Part shown: positions 8,720-16,984 of the stretch, one piece after another
Layout of the letters: each line of letters starts with the position of its first letter
Position numbering within the stretch: the stretch's first letter is position 1
From: an uncultured beta proteobacterium
GTDB lineage: Bacteria; Pseudomonadota; Gammaproteobacteria; Burkholderiales; SG8-39
DNA: 64,000 nucleotides
Reading direction: 5' to 3'
Assembly: GCA_903928055.1 (NCBI GenBank)
Contig: CAIYPG010000118.1
Coordinates: 20,097 to 84,096 of the forward strand
Program-made: the position numbers and the translations under genes
The notes under the pieces: model-generated
What the model saw: only the letters and a program-made list of their open reading frames with translations
The model's database searches: none
What the model was told of the DNA's origin: nothing

Positions 8720-9283
8720 TCAGCGCCGGCTGCCTTTCAGCATCGCGGCGAGCACCGCGTCGGACACATCTGCCTTGGTCTTGCGGAACAGCAGCCACAG
8801 GATGGCGCCGTTGGCGAGCACGAACATCACTTCCAGGTAGAGCAGTTGGGTGACGATGGTGCGCGCGCCATGTTCTCCGAAAATGAAATAAAAGCCGTCA
8901 AAACTCGGCAGAGCGGCGCGCGTCACGGCATAGAAGTTCTCCATCGGCGGAAACAGCAGCACCAGCAGCAGGTTGATGCCCACACCGATCAGCACGATGC
9001 GCTGCCAGTCCACCGATTTCTTCCCACTGCCTTCCGCTTCGGAGCGGCCCTTGAGCAGCAGCCAGGCAATCGCGGCATTCAGCAGGATCACCAGGAACTC
9101 CAGCTGCAGGAAAGTCGAATTCACCTGCAGATTGGAGCCCTGCTGGGAAAACATGAAATGAAAGCCATCGAAGGTCGGCACATTGTTGCGCGTGGCGGAG
9201 ATGTAGTCATAGGGCGGAAACAGCCATACCAGCGCCAGATTCACCGCCGCAGCAATCAGCGTGATCCATTGATATTTGTTCAT
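8720..9283 (-). CDS. Integral membrane protein built from two tandem copies of one unit
   Basis: I do not recognise this 187-residue protein. It consists of two similar halves. Each half starts with a membrane helix ending in a conserved L-F-P-P, then a Y/F-x-A-x-T/R stretch, then a P-[TS]-F-D-G-F-[HY]-F-[MI]-F motif, then a short polar segment and a second helix ending AI-x-WLL. In the first half these read LVWLFPPYDYISATRNNVP and FDGFHFMF; in the second LVLLFPPMENFYAVTRAALP and FDGFYFIF. Four helices in total with a short basic tail. The repeat layout suggests ancient internal duplication. The ribosome-binding site region is CAGGGAAAAC. No neighbour suggests a role. Confidence 0.7.
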   Translation of the reverse strand: MNKYQWITLIAAAVNLALVWLFPPYDYISATRNNVPTFDGFHFMFSQQGSNLQVNSTFLQLEFLVILLNAAIAWLLLKGRSEAEGSGKKSVDWQRIVLIGVGINLLLVLLFPPMENFYAVTRAALPSFDGFYFIFGEHGARTIVTQLLYLEVMFVLANGAILWLLFRKTKADVSDAVLAAMLKGSRR

Positions 9284-9351
9284 TTTTTGTCGTTTTCCCT
9301 GTCTTTGGGCGGCGCTCTTGATCGGCTTGGCCCAGCAGACGCTATTTAATC

Positions 9352-10470
9352 CTATCGCCGCTGAAAGAGATAGAGCAGCCCCTCCACGCCCTGGCGGATG
9401 AAAACCGCCTCCCTCGCGAGCAACCCGAAACCACCGTGCGCCCCGAGGCGTTCCACATAGGCGGGCGATTGTGCATAGCGGCCCGACGACAGCAGGCGAT
9501 AGCCGTCCCCCTCACAGCTCTCCACGGAAAATGCAAAGCCCCCGCCCGGACGCAGGCAGCGCTGCACCTCCCGGAATATGGCTTCGAGCTCGCCCAGATA
9601 AATGAAAACATCCGCCGCGATCACGCAATCCGCAGTGCCGGTGCCGGCCGCCGCCAGCCACGCGGTGATGTCAGCCTGATGCAAGGCGGCATATCGACCC
9701 TTGCGACGCGCCGCCTCGAGCATCCGGCCCGACAGGTCCACGCCGACCAGGGAACGCGCCGTGGAACCCAGCGCATCACCCACGAGGCCGGTGCCGCAGC
9801 CAAGGTCCAGCACATCCATCGCCGCTCCTGCGCAATCCGCGGAATGCCGGTGCAGCAACTCCACCAGTTGCGCGGGAACGCGATAGCCGAGATCGTCCTG
9901 CAGATGGCGATCGAAATCGCCGGCAAAGGCATCGAAGGTCTCGCGCACGTAGGCCTCCGGAGCCCGTGCGCTCGCAGTGTCCGATGGGGTAGTGGTAGCC
10001 GCATCGCGCAAATGACCGAACAGACCGGCATCGCCGCCCTGCGCCAGCGCTGCGTCATACACGTCGCGGGCTTCGGCATGCCGTCCGGCGGACTGCAGCA
10101 GGCGGCCGAGATTCACATGGGGCTGCGTCAATGCGGGCCGCGCGCGCAGCGCCTGCCGGTACCAGTCCTCGGCCTCGCCCGATGATCCGCGCATCTGGCA
10201 GACCGCGCCCAGGTTGTTCATGGCCTCGGCGTGCCGAGGGGAAAGTCGCAGCACTTCACGGTAATGCGCCATCGCGGCATCCCAGTGGCCCTGTTCCTTG
10301 CAGGCATTGCCGAGCTTGTAGCGTGCCTCCACATGCGCCGGCGACACCGCCAGCACCTGCTCGAACAGCGGGACCGCGGCGGCCAGATCGTTCTGATCGT
10401 AGGCCGCGAGCGCGTGCCGGTAGAGCACATCGACCGTGTCCGAGCTCGGGTCTGAGGCCGGGTCGCTCAT
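9352..10470 (-). CDS. TPR-repeat class I SAM-dependent methyltransferase
   Basis: The 372-residue protein joins about four tetratricopeptide repeats (residues about 10-145; for example AAVPLFEQVLAVSPAHVEAR and EAMNNLGAVCQMRG) to a class I methyltransferase domain. The linker APEAYVRETFDAFAGDFD precedes the SAM-binding motif VLDLGCGTGLVGDALG (about residue 205), with later CVIAADVFIYLGELE. This architecture is a known family of predicted methyltransferases with N-terminal TPRs; the substrate is unknown. ATG 10470 is chosen; an upstream TTG/ATG extension would run into the rlmL promoter. It is divergent from rlmL with only 62 bases between, so the two share a promoter region. Confidence 0.85.
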   Translation of the reverse strand: MSDPASDPSSDTVDVLYRHALAAYDQNDLAAAVPLFEQVLAVSPAHVEARYKLGNACKEQGHWDAAMAHYREVLRLSPRHAEAMNNLGAVCQMRGSSGEAEDWYRQALRARPALTQPHVNLGRLLQSAGRHAEARDVYDAALAQGGDAGLFGHLRDAATTTPSDTASARAPEAYVRETFDAFAGDFDRHLQDDLGYRVPAQLVELLHRHSADCAGAAMDVLDLGCGTGLVGDALGSTARSLVGVDLSGRMLEAARRKGRYAALHQADITAWLAAAGTGTADCVIAADVFIYLGELEAIFREVQRCLRPGGGFAFSVESCEGDGYRLLSSGRYAQSPAYVERLGAHGGFGLLAREAVFIRQGVEGLLYLFQRR

Positions 10471-10532
10471 GGTAGTCTCGGGCCCTCGATGAATACGCCA
10501 CTGCACATTGCAGCGATGATCCGGCAATCGCC

Positions 10533-11717
10533 ATGAACCCGCAACCCACGCTTTCCTTTTTTGCCCCCTGTCCGCGCGGCGTCGAGGCCCTTCTCGTTGA
10601 AGAGCTGAAGCGCATCGGCGGCGGCAATATCGCCAATGTCACGATGGCCCCTGGCGGCGCAGCCTTCACCGGCGACATGGAAACCTGCTGGCGCGCGAAC
10701 CTCGAATCGCGGCTGGCCTCGCGCATCCTGATGCGCCTTGCCCATGTGCCCTACAAGACCGAACGCGAAATCTATGCGGCAACCTTTGCCATCGACTGGC
10801 CGTCGCTGTTCGCGGTCACGCAGTCCATCCGCGTCGATGTGAATGCGATCCGCTGCCCGCTGAGAAGCCTGGACTTCGTCACGCTGCGCATCAAGGATGC
10901 CGTGTGCGACCTGTTTCGCACCAAACTGGACAAGCGGCCCGACGTGGACACGCGCGAACCCGATGTGCGCATCCACGGCTTTCTTGACGCCACGCATTTC
11001 ACGCTCTACCTCGACACCTCCGGGGAGCCGCTGTACAAGCGCGGCTGGCGCAGCGACGTCGGCGAGGCACCGCTGAAGGAAAACCTCGCCGCCGCCATGA
11101 TCCTGCTCTCCGGCTGGGACGGCAGGGAACCGTTCTACGATCCGATGTGCGGCAGCGGCACGCTGCTGATCGAGGCCGCGCTGATTGCGCTCGGCATACC
11201 GCCGGGCTTTGCGCGCCAATTCGGTTTCGAGAAACTCGCCGGCCATGATGCGGCCGGCTGGGCTGGCGTGCGGCAATCGGTGCTCGATCACGCGCAGGCA
11301 CCGCATCCGCTGGACATCTACGGCAGCGACCTGTCCCCCCGCGAAGTGGAGCGTACACGCGAGAACCTGGAAGCCGCCGGCCTGCTGGGTGCAGTGGTGG
11401 TCGCGCCGGGCGACATCCTCGAGGTGCCTTCGCCTGCCGCATCCGGCGTCATGGTGACGAATCCGCCCTACGGCGTGCGCCTCGGCGATACCTCCGAACT
11501 CGCGGAGTTCTATCCGAAACTGGGCAACGCGCTGAAGGCGCGATTTGCGGGCTGGCGCTGCTACTTCCTGTCAGCCGATCCGGACTTCGTAAAACTGATC
11601 CGCCTGTCGGCCTCGAAGCGCACGCCGCTGTTCAACGGCCCGCTGGAATGCCGGCTGTACGAATACAAGATGCAGGAAGGCAGCGCGCGCAAGCGGCCGC
11701 CGCAACCTCAGGTCTAA
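10533..11717 (+). CDS. rlmL: THUMP-domain 23S rRNA (guanine-N2) methyltransferase, RlmL-type
   Basis: The 394-residue protein corresponds to the RlmL half of E. coli RlmKL: an N-terminal ferredoxin-like/THUMP region (FFAPCPRGVEALLVEEL, then TFAIDWPSLFAV, residues 1-160) and a Rossmann methyltransferase with DPMCGSGTLLIEAALIA and the catalytic MVTNPPYGVRLG (NPPY). RlmL methylates G2445 of 23S rRNA. The C-terminal RlmK domain of the E. coli fusion is absent, as in many relatives. The last 25 bases of the gene, including the stop codon, resemble the unit of the tandem repeat array that follows at once. Confidence 0.9.
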   Translation: MNPQPTLSFFAPCPRGVEALLVEELKRIGGGNIANVTMAPGGAAFTGDMETCWRANLESRLASRILMRLAHVPYKTEREIYAATFAIDWPSLFAVTQSIRVDVNAIRCPLRSLDFVTLRIKDAVCDLFRTKLDKRPDVDTREPDVRIHGFLDATHFTLYLDTSGEPLYKRGWRSDVGEAPLKENLAAAMILLSGWDGREPFYDPMCGSGTLLIEAALIALGIPPGFARQFGFEKLAGHDAAGWAGVRQSVLDHAQAPHPLDIYGSDLSPREVERTRENLEAAGLLGAVVVAPGDILEVPSPAASGVMVTNPPYGVRLGDTSELAEFYPKLGNALKARFAGWRCYFLSADPDFVKLIRLSASKRTPLFNGPLECRLYEYKMQEGSARKRPPQPQV

Positions 11718-11884
11718 ATACTGTCATCCCCGCGCAGACGGCCTGCGCAATCTCCGGCCCAGGCACTGTCATTCCCGCGAAGGCGGCCTGCGCAACTTCC
11801 GGTCTACGTACCGTCATTCCCGCGAAGGCGGCCTGCGCAACTTCCAGTCTACGTACCGTCATTCCCGCGAAGGCGGGAATCCAG
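11691..11884. repeat. 45-bp tandem repeat array overlapping the rlmL stop codon
   Basis: GTCAT starts recur at 11723, 11768, 11813 and 11858, exactly 45 bases apart. Each unit joins half of a dispersed family-A repeat (GTCATTCCCGCGAAGGCG) to GCCTGCGCAACTTCCGGTCT followed by ACGTAC. That second half closely matches the 3' end of rlmL (GCGGCCGCCGCAACCTCAGG followed by TCTAAATAC). The last unit continues as a complete family-A repeat. The array therefore looks like copies of the gene end plus half a repeat. Confidence 0.85.
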
Positions 11885-11931
11885 GGTCTTTTGAATGAAC
11901 GTCACTGGATTCCCGCCTTCGCGGGAATGAC
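11858..11931. repeat. Inverted pair of dispersed repeat family A
   Basis: A full copy (11858-11884) faces an inverted copy (11905-11931) across a 20-base spacer, the same arrangement and spacing as at 7543-7616. It closes the tandem array downstream of rlmL and lies between convergent genes. Confidence 0.85.
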
Positions 11932-12008
11932 GGCATGACGACTCAGGTTTTGCGTTCTTTCCCACTTGTGCGGGGATGACGGCATAAATGAGTTGGTAAA
12001 CCCGGAAC

Positions 12009-12443
12009 TCATCCCCTCCCCGGCGTCTCCAGTATCGCCATCGTGCAGCGTGAAATGCAGCTCAGCCTGCCCTCGGCATTCGTGATGCGGATGTCCCACA
12101 CCTGCGTGGTCTTGCCGATGTGGATCGGCCGGCCGACGCCTGTCACGAAACCATCCTTCGCCGGCGCCAGGTGATTGGCGTTGATTTCCAGGCCGACGCC
12201 GCGATACTTCGTGCGATCGATGCTGCGCCCCGCGCCCACCGAGGCGATGGTTTCGGCGAGCACCACGTTTGCACCGCCATGCAGGATGCCGAAGGGCTGC
12301 CGGGTACGGTCGTCCACCGGCATGGTGGCGATGAGGTAATCGTCGCCGATTTCCGTGAACTCCATGCCCAGCGCCGTGCCGATGCCCATTTTCGTACGCT
12401 CATTGAGTTCCTCGAGCGTGAAGGGTTTGAACCAGATCGCCAT
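12009..12443 (-). CDS. Hotdog-fold thioesterase (PaaI/YdiI-like)
   Basis: This 144-residue protein has the hotdog thioesterase pattern: the GMEFTEIGDDYLIATMPVDD strand, the active-site helix FGILHGGANVVLAETIAS with its HGG, and the later strand VTGVGRPIHIGKTTQVWDI. The family hydrolyses acyl- or aroyl-CoA thioesters, including the menaquinone and phenylacetate pathway enzymes, but the substrate here cannot be told. Start 12443 is preferred because an AGGA lies 6 bases upstream; longer starts at 12449 and 12476 are possible. A cupin gene precedes it immediately, so the two are probably co-transcribed. Confidence 0.85.
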   Translation of the reverse strand: MAIWFKPFTLEELNERTKMGIGTALGMEFTEIGDDYLIATMPVDDRTRQPFGILHGGANVVLAETIASVGAGRSIDRTKYRGVGLEINANHLAPAKDGFVTGVGRPIHIGKTTQVWDIRITNAEGRLSCISRCTMAILETPGRG

Positions 12444-12476
12444 TGCCATTCCTGTCGGTTGAATTGCCATCAGCAC

Positions 12477-12974
12477 TCAGTAGGGCGTGCCGTCCTTGTG
12501 CGTGAACTGCCACTTGCCGTCGGCACCGAACACGGCGCAGAGGTCGTCATCAGGATAGGTGCCCGCATCACCCGCGGATCGATCGCCGACCTCCAGATAG
12601 ACCACATCCTGCCCGGTGCGATTGACCAGATGGTGCGCGTCACCCGTGCCGGACTTGAACCCGCTGCACATGCCCGGCGAGAGCAGTGTTTCGCCGGCGT
12701 CGGTAATCAGCGTCGGCGTGCCCTCGAGGATGTAGATGAATTCGTCCTGGCGCGAATGTGCATGGCGCAGGGCCGAGATGGCACCCGGTGGCAGGCGCGT
12801 CAGGTTGACGCCGAAATTCGCCAGGCCGAACAGGTCACCGAGCGGCCGCTTCTGCCGGCCGGCCATGCGCGAAAAAAAAGGCTCCGGGTAATTCGACGGC
12901 TTGGTGCGCAGCGGCGCATCAGCCGCAACAATGGCCGCAGCGATGGCAGCCCCAGGTTTGTTTTCAGCAGTCAT
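12477..12974 (-). CDS. Cupin-domain protein
   Basis: A 165-residue single-domain cupin. The two conserved motifs are visible: ALRHAHSRQDEFIYILEGTP (metal ligands H, H, E) and GMCSGFKSGTGDAHHLVNRT (late His ligand). The flanking residues (SNYPEPFFSRMAGRQKRPLG) are typical of a widespread proteobacterial cupin group of unknown function. Metal binding is likely; an enzymatic role is open. Its stop lies 33 bases before the chosen start of the thioesterase gene downstream. TerC follows upstream on the same strand, 33 bases away. Confidence 0.82.
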   Translation of the reverse strand: MTAENKPGAAIAAAIVAADAPLRTKPSNYPEPFFSRMAGRQKRPLGDLFGLANFGVNLTRLPPGAISALRHAHSRQDEFIYILEGTPTLITDAGETLLSPGMCSGFKSGTGDAHHLVNRTGQDVVYLEVGDRSAGDAGTYPDDDLCAVFGADGKWQFTHKDGTPY

Positions 12975-13007
12975 GGTTTCCTCATCGTCAGTCAGGATAA
13001 CAAGCAG

Positions 13008-13787
<780 letters not shown>

Positions 13788-13809
13788 GTCAGTCCGAAGT
13801 TACTGAAGG

Positions 13810-14007
13810 TTACTTCTTTGCGTCCTTGGCGACGTCCTGGATCTTCTCGCCGGCCTTCTCGATCTGCTGGCCGGTCTTCTCCACCACCTGATCAACGACC
13901 TTGCCGGCCCGCTCCGCCGGACCTTCCTTCTTTTGGCAACCGGCCAGCGCGCCCAGCAGGGCCGCCGCCAGAGCCATCATCACCGCATGTCTGGATGGAT
14001 TATTCAT
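13810..14007 (-). CDS. Small lipoprotein
   Basis: A 65-residue protein with a lipoprotein signal peptide: a short basic start, hydrophobic LAAALLGALAGC with the lipobox ending in Cys at about residue 24, then a charged, Lys/Glu/Val-rich helix (VVDQVVEKTGQQIEKAGEKI). The mature part is only about 40 residues and looks like the small amphipathic lipoproteins common in betaproteobacteria. It is 3 bases downstream of a cupin gene and 22 bases upstream of terC, so all three probably share a transcript. No function is known. Confidence 0.75.
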   Translation of the reverse strand: MNNPSRHAVMMALAAALLGALAGCQKKEGPAERAGKVVDQVVEKTGQQIEKAGEKIQDVAKDAKK

Positions 14008-14010
14008 GGG

Positions 14011-14544
14011 TCACGCGCAGGGTTCATTGCCGGAACCGGCCTTCTTCGGATCCGGATGGATGTTGTCCACCCAGCTCACTTCCTCGGGCTTCTCGACCAT
14101 GGGGATGTCGAGGTTCACGACCACCGGCTCCTGGCCGCTGCGCACCAGCACGCAGGACAGCGGCTCGTTGTCGTTGGCATTGATCTCCTGGTGCGGCACA
14201 TAGGGCGGCACGTAGATGAAATCGCCGGGACCGGCCTCTGCGGTGAACTCGAGCTGGTCGCCCCAGCGCATGCGCGCCTTGCCGCTGACGATGTAGATCA
14301 CGCTCTCCACCGGACCGTGGTGGTGGGCGCCGGTCTTGGCCTTGGGATGGATGACCACCGTGCCGGCCCAGAGCTTTTCCGCGCCCATCTTGGCGTTCGT
14401 GATCGCCGCTGCGCGATTCATGCCGGGCGTCTGCGCCGTGTTGATGTCCAGTTCGTTGGCATGCACGACACGCACGCCGTGATGTTTCCAGGCCGGTTCG
14501 TCGTGATTGTGATCGTGGTGATCGTGGTCGTGTCCGTTGCTCAT
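14011..14544 (-). CDS. Cupin-domain protein with His-rich N-terminus
   Basis: The 177-residue protein opens with a His/Asp run (HDHDHHDHNHDE) that could bind divalent metal, followed by a single cupin domain: KTGAHHHGPVESVIYIVSGK (HHH...E ligands) and GDFIYVPPYVPHQEINAN (late His). The C-terminal DNIHPDPKKAG is typical of this cupin group. ATG 14544 is preferred over the TTG just before it. A TACAAT box 51 bases upstream is a plausible promoter. Its position ahead of a small lipoprotein and TerC hints at metal handling, which is inference only. Confidence 0.8.
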   Translation of the reverse strand: MSNGHDHDHHDHNHDEPAWKHHGVRVVHANELDINTAQTPGMNRAAAITNAKMGAEKLWAGTVVIHPKAKTGAHHHGPVESVIYIVSGKARMRWGDQLEFTAEAGPGDFIYVPPYVPHQEINANDNEPLSCVLVRSGQEPVVVNLDIPMVEKPEEVSWVDNIHPDPKKAGSGNEPCA

Positions 14545-14594
14545 CAAGCCCCCGTCGAATCAAAGGTTCACGCCACATTGGCGCATCGAATGAC

Positions 14595-14600
14595 ATTGTA
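14595..14600 (-). promoter_or_regulatory. Possible -10 box for the cupin-lipoprotein-terC operon
   Basis: TACAAT on the minus strand, 51 bases before the cupin start. The -35 region is poor. Upstream lies AT-rich island 2. Confidence 0.35.
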
Positions 14601-14642
14601 ACCGTGACGGCGCCGTTCACACGGCAAGGCACCGGGGCCGGG

Positions 14643-14720
14643 GATTTATTATTATCAATTCTGGTAAATCAGTCTTTATTTCATGGGATTTTACAAAACA
14701 ATTGTTATTTGTAATATGGC
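14643..14720. other. AT-rich intergenic island 2
   Basis: This AT-rich stretch in an otherwise GC-rich 300-base gap begins with TTATTATTATCAATTC and contains AACAATTGTT, a 10-bp palindrome flanked by further ACAAA / TTTGT symmetry. The TTATTATTATCAAT core is shared with islands at 26865 and, inverted, at 50722. The rest of the gap (14721-14845) is GC-rich and shows no gene. Confidence 0.5.
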
Positions 14721-14845
14721 GCGGGCTCGATTCCGGATATTCGTCGAAGGTGCCTGTCCACCCGCCGCCGCAAGGCAGTCGGGCGCCATTGGAGTCAGGC
14801 AGCATTTCCAGACCGCCTCCGTTGCCGCCCTGCCTCAAATGCCGC

Positions 14846-15802
14846 TCACTCCGGTTTGATGTTCTTGTCCCGGATCACCTTGCCCCAGCGCACGGTCTCG
14901 TCCTTGAGTTGAGCCAGCGCCTCCTCGGGCGTGCTGCCCACGAGGTCCACGCCCTGGGCGGCAAAGCTGCTGACGACGTCGGGCATGCGCAGGATCTTGA
15001 CGACGCCGGTGTTGAGCTGCGCGACGATGGGCTTGGGCGTTGCCGCAGTCACGGCGATGTTCCACCATCCCGAGGCCTCGTATCCTGCACAGCAGGATTC
15101 GGCAACGGTCGGCAGGTCGGGGGCCGCGCCCGTGCGCTTTCTGCTCGATACGGCGAGCGCCCGCAGCTTGCCGCTCTTGAGATGCCCTCCCACCGCCGTA
15201 ATGGTCGCAAGGGTCAGGGTGATCTGGCCGCCCAGCACATCGACGATGGCCGGTGCGGCGCCCTTGTACGGAACGTGTGTGAGTTCGATGCCCGCCATGG
15301 CATTCAGCAGCTCCGTGGCGAGATGAGAACCCCCGCCCGTGCCGGATGAACCATAGTTCAACTGTCCGGGCTTCGACTTGGCCAATGCAATGAATTCCTT
15401 CATGGTCTTGGCCGGCAGCGCCGGGTTCACCACCAGCACAAAAGGCGCGGCCCCCACCAGCGTGACATGCGTCAGGTCGGTCTGCGCGTCGTAGGGCAGC
15501 TTCTCGAACAGCGCAGGGTTGATGGCGTGCGCAACCGATACCAGCAGGAGCGTGTACCCGTCCGGCGCCCCGCGCACCACCAGTTCGGTGCCGACGATGG
15601 TGCCGCCGCCGGGACGGTTGTCGGTGATCAGTGTCTGGCCGAACACCTCCGGGAATTTCTGGCTGATGGCGCGGGCCACGTAATCATTGATCGCCCCCGG
15701 CGCAAACGGCACGATGATGCGCACCGGCTTGGACGGATAGGACTGGGCCAGGACAGAACCGCTCAACAGCATCGACAACAGGAACAGGCATGCTCTAAAC
15801 AT
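14846..15802 (-). CDS. Bug/TctC-family periplasmic solute receptor
   Basis: The 318-residue protein has a clear signal peptide (FLLSMLLSGSVLA, cut before QSYPSKP) and the hallmark start YPSKPVRIIVPFAPGA of tripartite tricarboxylate transporter receptors (Bug proteins), plus NYGSSGTGGGSHLATELL and HVPYKGAAPAIVDVLGG. These bind small carboxylates or other organic solutes in the periplasm. No TctA/TctB membrane genes are adjacent, which is usual for Bug orphans. A very strong ribosome-binding site, AAGGAGGGATC, precedes the ATG. A solute-binding-type gene lies just upstream on the same strand. Confidence 0.9.
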   Translation of the reverse strand: MFRACLFLLSMLLSGSVLAQSYPSKPVRIIVPFAPGAINDYVARAISQKFPEVFGQTLITDNRPGGGTIVGTELVVRGAPDGYTLLLVSVAHAINPALFEKLPYDAQTDLTHVTLVGAAPFVLVVNPALPAKTMKEFIALAKSKPGQLNYGSSGTGGGSHLATELLNAMAGIELTHVPYKGAAPAIVDVLGGQITLTLATITAVGGHLKSGKLRALAVSSRKRTGAAPDLPTVAESCCAGYEASGWWNIAVTAATPKPIVAQLNTGVVKILRMPDVVSSFAAQGVDLVGSTPEEALAQLKDETVRWGKVIRDKNIKPE

Positions 15803-15832
15803 GATCCCTCCTTTTTATGATTGAAGTAATTC

Positions 15833-16771
15833 CTAATGCGCCAGCGCTTCGCGCAACACACTGCCATCGATGAGTTTCGCCAGGGTTGCGCGATCACGAG
15901 GCGCGCGTTTCTGTATTCCCGCCAGCCACGGCTCCTGCCGGACAAAAATATCCAGCGTATCCGCTGCCAGAGTGCCCGGGTAGTTGAAGCGCGGCCATGC
16001 GCCGCTGACGGTGTCGATGTCGAGCTGTGCCGTCTCTGCGACGAGCTTCCAGCCGGATTGCGGATCGTCTTTCAGGCGTTTGGCGGCGGTGACCAATGCG
16101 CGGACGAAAGCGACGATGCGCGGACGCATCACCGGATCGTCGAGGTTGGCCTGCGTGGTGGAAAGATTGAATTTCTCGGTATACACCGCGGGATCGTAAA
16201 GCTCGATGGCGTTGGCGCCCAGCGCGACTTTCGCGCGCTCTGCTTGCGGCTCCCACAGCGCGACGGCATCGATCTCGCCCTTGCGCAAGGCATCGGGCAC
16301 CAGGGTGAGCGGCCTGTCGGTATGCGCCTCGAACGGCACGCTCGTAACGTCCGCGGACGTCAGGCCTGCGGAACGCAGCATGCAGTCGAGAAAATACGCG
16401 GCCGAAGAATTGAGCTGGGTGGCGATGCGCTTGCCGCGAAGGTCGGCGAGCGTTGCGATGCCCGCCGGGCGGCGCGCGATGATGCGGTAGGGACATTCGG
16501 CGACGGTGAAGATGACGCGCAGATCGGGGCCGGCCGCGGAGCCGAGCAGCGTCTGCGTTTCGGAATTCGTCGCGATGTCGGCCCGGCCGACGGAGGTGAG
16601 GCTGGCCAGAGCGCTCGCCTTGCCCCACAGCGCCATTACGCTGCCGTGCTCGACCAGCGCCTTGCCGGCGTAGATGTCCTTGGCGGCGACCAGCACCGGA
16701 GCCATTTCCAGCAGCGAAGTATTGCCAAAGACGCGCAGCGTGTCGGCGGGATCTTCGTTCGAGGGCTTCAT
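15833..16771 (-). CDS. ABC-transporter substrate-binding-like protein (SsuA/NMT1 type) without a visible signal peptide
   Basis: The protein resembles periplasmic binding proteins of the nitrate/sulfonate/thiamine-precursor type: TLRVFGNTSLLEMAPVLVAA at the N-terminus, ADIATNSETQTLLG, RPAGIATLADLRGKRIATQL and AVALWEPQAERAKVALG. ATG 16771 gives 312 residues starting just before the domain. A GTG at 16936 would add 55 residues, but neither start gives a recognisable signal peptide or a good ribosome-binding site, which is odd for this family. No ABC permease or ATPase gene is adjacent. The Bug receptor gene follows 30 bases downstream. Confidence 0.72.
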   Translation of the reverse strand: MKPSNEDPADTLRVFGNTSLLEMAPVLVAAKDIYAGKALVEHGSVMALWGKASALASLTSVGRADIATNSETQTLLGSAAGPDLRVIFTVAECPYRIIARRPAGIATLADLRGKRIATQLNSSAAYFLDCMLRSAGLTSADVTSVPFEAHTDRPLTLVPDALRKGEIDAVALWEPQAERAKVALGANAIELYDPAVYTEKFNLSTTQANLDDPVMRPRIVAFVRALVTAAKRLKDDPQSGWKLVAETAQLDIDTVSGAWPRFNYPGTLAADTLDIFVRQEPWLAGIQKRAPRDRATLAKLIDGSVLREALAH

Positions 16772-16984
16772 GCGGACACCATGATGGTCGAAGGCGGCAA
16801 CTTTACACGCTTCGGCCGGTTCGGGTTGGGCAGCCGGCCCGCGTGCCTTCAAGCTGACGGCCGCCGTGACAACCGACTCTGCATCCGATGCACCGCTCGT
16901 CGATAAGGGAATGCAATTTAACGTGCAAGCCCACACGACACCGACAGCGTGCCGCGTTGGAGGAAGTCGCGGTGGGGCGGGAGG

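Noticed and set aside
11691..11931. CRISPR-like array
   Set aside because: The units are directly joined 45-bp repeats without unique spacers, and no cas gene is nearby.
16772..16936. N-terminal extension of the solute-binding protein from GTG 16936
   Set aside because: No signal peptide, no ribosome-binding site and no resemblance to the family before residue 56.
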